A stretch of 14,106 bases of DNA from Fibrobacter sp. (GTDB taxonomy: Bacteria > Fibrobacterota > Fibrobacteria > Fibrobacterales > Fibrobacteraceae), in contig JAFWRL010000020.1 of the NCBI GenBank assembly GCA_017520105.1, positions 1 through 14,106 of the forward strand, given 5' to 3'. Numbering within the stretch: the first letter of the stretch is position 1; every line of letters begins with the position of its first letter. Below the pieces are notes generated by a model, which had not been told where the DNA came from, ran no database searches, and saw only the letters and a list, made by a program, of their open reading frames with translations. A program made the translations under genes and the position numbers. Below are positions 12,922 through 14,106 of this stretch, in pieces.

Positions 12922-13378
12922 AGGAGTCGTGCGGAGCCTGCTCGGAGCTTTGTTCGTCGAGCTTTTCTTGCAGATGGTCAATACGGTTGGCAAGCATCTT
13001 TTCGATTTCCGGGAGAAGCTTGTCCTTGACCCTGTCGAGATAAAGACACTGCAACTGAATCATGCGGTTGCGGTGGCGCCCGGCAAATTCCTGAATCCAA
13101 TGGCTCACAGCCTGCTGGCGGTCCTGAATTTTATCATGTAGGGACTGCTGGATGAACGTCCTTTGGACTTCCATGTAGCGCTGCATGTTGAACGGCATGC
13201 GGTAAGTACGGATAAACTGTTTCAGGAGGACTAACAAACCAAGTCGTTCATGCTGATGTTCGTGAATGAACAGACGCAATTCCTCCAGGTGCTTCTGGAA
13301 GAAGGGCACGATGGCTTTATCATCTATTTGATAAAGTTCCAACTCGTCCTGTTTTTTCGTCGCTTCATCGACTGCCAT
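12911..13378 (-). CDS. Helical protein of unknown function
   Basis: The 155-residue protein is not one I recognise. It is charged and almost entirely helix-forming, with no signal peptide or membrane segment, and is rich in Gln, Glu, Leu, Arg and His (for example EELRLFIHEHQHERLGLL and LPEIEKMLANRIDHLQEKL). The last 40 residues could form a coiled coil, ending in a polar tail. A cytoplasmic role, perhaps as a partner of another protein, is plausible but unsupported. The ATG at 13378 has no clear Shine-Dalgarno sequence. It lies only 24 bases after the TGA (13405-13403) that ends the extended U32 frame, which suggests the two genes once formed, or still form, one operon. Its 3' end meets a heptad-like repeat stretch. 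Confidence 0.75.
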   Translation of the reverse strand: MAVDEATKKQDELELYQIDDKAIVPFFQKHLEELRLFIHEHQHERLGLLVLLKQFIRTYRMPFNMQRYMEVQRTFIQQSLHDKIQDRQQAVSHWIQEFAGRHRNRMIQLQCLYLDRVKDKLLPEIEKMLANRIDHLQEKLDEQSSEQAPHDSSAN

Positions 13379-13402
13379 AACCCAAATGTATTTTATTAAA
13401 AA

Positions 13403-13558
13403 TCAGAAAGATTTGGAACGCTTCACAAGAAAGCCGAATTTGGCTGTTTTTTCGCTTTTTAGAGTACATTTTGCCAAAAAAACGCGTCCTTCAGTTCCCG
13501 GATTCAGTCGATCGGCGGCTGCACCGCGAAAATCGAGCATTTCTTCGACCTCGCAAGG
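13403..13558 (-). pseudogene. In-frame U32 C-terminal continuation after an amber codon
   Basis: After the TAG at 13561-13559 the same frame stays open for 51 codons to TGA at 13405-13403. The first part, PCEVEEMLDFRGAAADRLNP, and then EGRVFLAK, match the expected end of the TrhP/YegQ C-terminal domain, where a TVEEM-DxxG segment and a final beta-strand follow the PDG turn. So this is coding sequence separated by one stop, not new sequence. It may be a nonsense mutation, a base-call error or a site of read-through. If translated alone it has no good start. Confidence 0.8.
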
Positions 13559-14106
13559 CTACATTCCGTCGGGGGTCATGAGTTCCAGAGAATCGTCCAT
13601 GGAGAACGGATTTTTCACGTTTACAAGGCATGCGCCAGTGGTTTCATCGAAATCCTTGATCTGGGCGGCCACGCAACCTCCCTCGGCATCCACGTGCGTC
13701 GCTTCGTAGTTCTGCGGCAACGGGCCGCGCAAAAAACCGGGCATAAAGCCTCGCCCATCGACAAAGCGAATCGCGCGGCGGCTTTCTTCGGGTACGGGTT
13801 TACCCTCTGCAACGGCGTCTATGGCCATGCGGTAAGCACGGACGACCTGGCTTAAGTAATAGACGGAGCGCGTGCGGCCTTCAATCTTGAAGGAATCAAG
13901 ACCGCCGGCTACAAGCTCCGGAATCACGTCCAAGGCGCAGAGGTCGCGGCTACTCATGAAGTACGTTCCCCAAGTGTCCTCGTCGAGAGCAATCGGGTCG
14001 AGTTCGGGGCGGTCGGTACGTTGGAGCGTAAAGGAACCTTCGTGCTCCCGGTAGTCTTCGACCTGCGGCCCTGGATTTGCGTACAAACGGTACGGCATGC
14101 GGCAAC
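13559..14106 (-). CDS. trhP: U32 family protein (TrhP/YegQ-like), C-terminal part, amber-interrupted
   Basis: The gene enters from the right edge of the window; the frame is open at 14106 and reads CRMPYRLYANPGP. The visible ~182 residues match the TrhP (YegQ) branch of the U32 'peptidase' family: TYFMSSRDLCALDVIPELVAGGLDSFKIEGRTRS, then YYLSQVVRAYRMAID, then GFLRGPLPQNYEA and the C-terminal beta domain. TrhP proteins act with prephenate in 5-hydroxyuridine formation at tRNA position 34; some relatives modify 23S rRNA instead, so the exact target is uncertain. The frame stops at TAG (13561-13559) after LELMTPDGM, in the middle of the C-terminal domain. The missing end follows in frame. An internal ATG at 14098 is not the real start, because conserved sequence lies before it. 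Confidence 0.85.
   Translation of the reverse strand, partial: CRMPYRLYANPGPQVEDYREHEGSFTLQRTDRPELDPIALDEDTWGTYFMSSRDLCALDVIPELVAGGLDSFKIEGRTRSVYYLSQVVRAYRMAIDAVAEGKPVPEESRRAIRFVDGRGFMPGFLRGPLPQNYEATHVDAEGGCVAAQIKDFDETTGACLVNVKNPFSMDDSLELMTPDGM

Noticed and set aside
13559..13561. Genome-wide reassignment of TAG to an amino acid
   Set aside because: dnaA and the PadR gene end normally at TAG, with the next gene starting one base after the dnaA TAG, so TAG functions as a stop here.
13386..13709. Open frame of 107 codons on the plus strand
   Set aside because: It is antisense to the conserved U32 coding sequence, including its post-amber part.

Overview
The window most resembles an anaerobic, probably fibre-degrading bacterium of the Fibrobacter type. 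This is inference from style, not a database match. The pointers are a lipoprotein with long Ser/Asp/Glu/Lys-rich linkers, the start of a GH94 beta-glucan phosphorylase, intermediate GC content, and intergenic regions filled with short tandem repeats and GC-rich hairpins.

Layout. 1-200 (-): N-terminus of a GH94 phosphorylase with a histone-H1-like tail. 201-343: heptanucleotide repeats around a GC hairpin. 344-949 (-): PadR-type regulator, divergent from 1171-3732 (+), a membrane hybrid histidine kinase; a perfect 7-1-7 palindrome lies between them. 3785-4471 and 4479-6167 (+): a lipoprotein and an M3 oligoendopeptidase, closely spaced. 6262-6346 (+): tRNA-Ser(GGA) behind a near-consensus promoter, followed 22 bases later by rpoZ, then an intrinsic terminator. 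6784-8253 (-): nadE with a collapsed glutaminase domain. 8254-8481: a terminator-like hairpin and the clearest heptad array. 8482-9870 (-): Ser-rich lipoprotein. 9871-10151: an intergenic region with four hairpins. 10152-11024 and 11026-12504 (-): a short-chain dehydrogenase/epimerase directly behind a divergent dnaA. 12505-12910: AT-rich and gene-free, with four TTATCA motifs and palindromes. 12911-13378 (-): helical protein of unknown function. 13559-14106 (-): C-terminal part of a U32 (TrhP/YegQ-like) protein whose frame clearly continues past an amber codon to 13403.

Most of the window is housekeeping (replication initiation, NAD synthesis, tRNA, RNA polymerase, tRNA modification) mixed with signalling and envelope genes. 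No phage, insertion sequence, CRISPR array or defence system was seen.

The points most worth a second look are: (1) the in-frame TAG inside a conserved U32 domain; (2) the NAD synthetase lacking all three nitrilase catalytic residues; (3) a DnaA lacking the usual arginine finger and with an altered DNA-recognition motif, beside an origin-like AT-rich region; (4) heptanucleotide arrays that begin at the stop codons of minus-strand genes.
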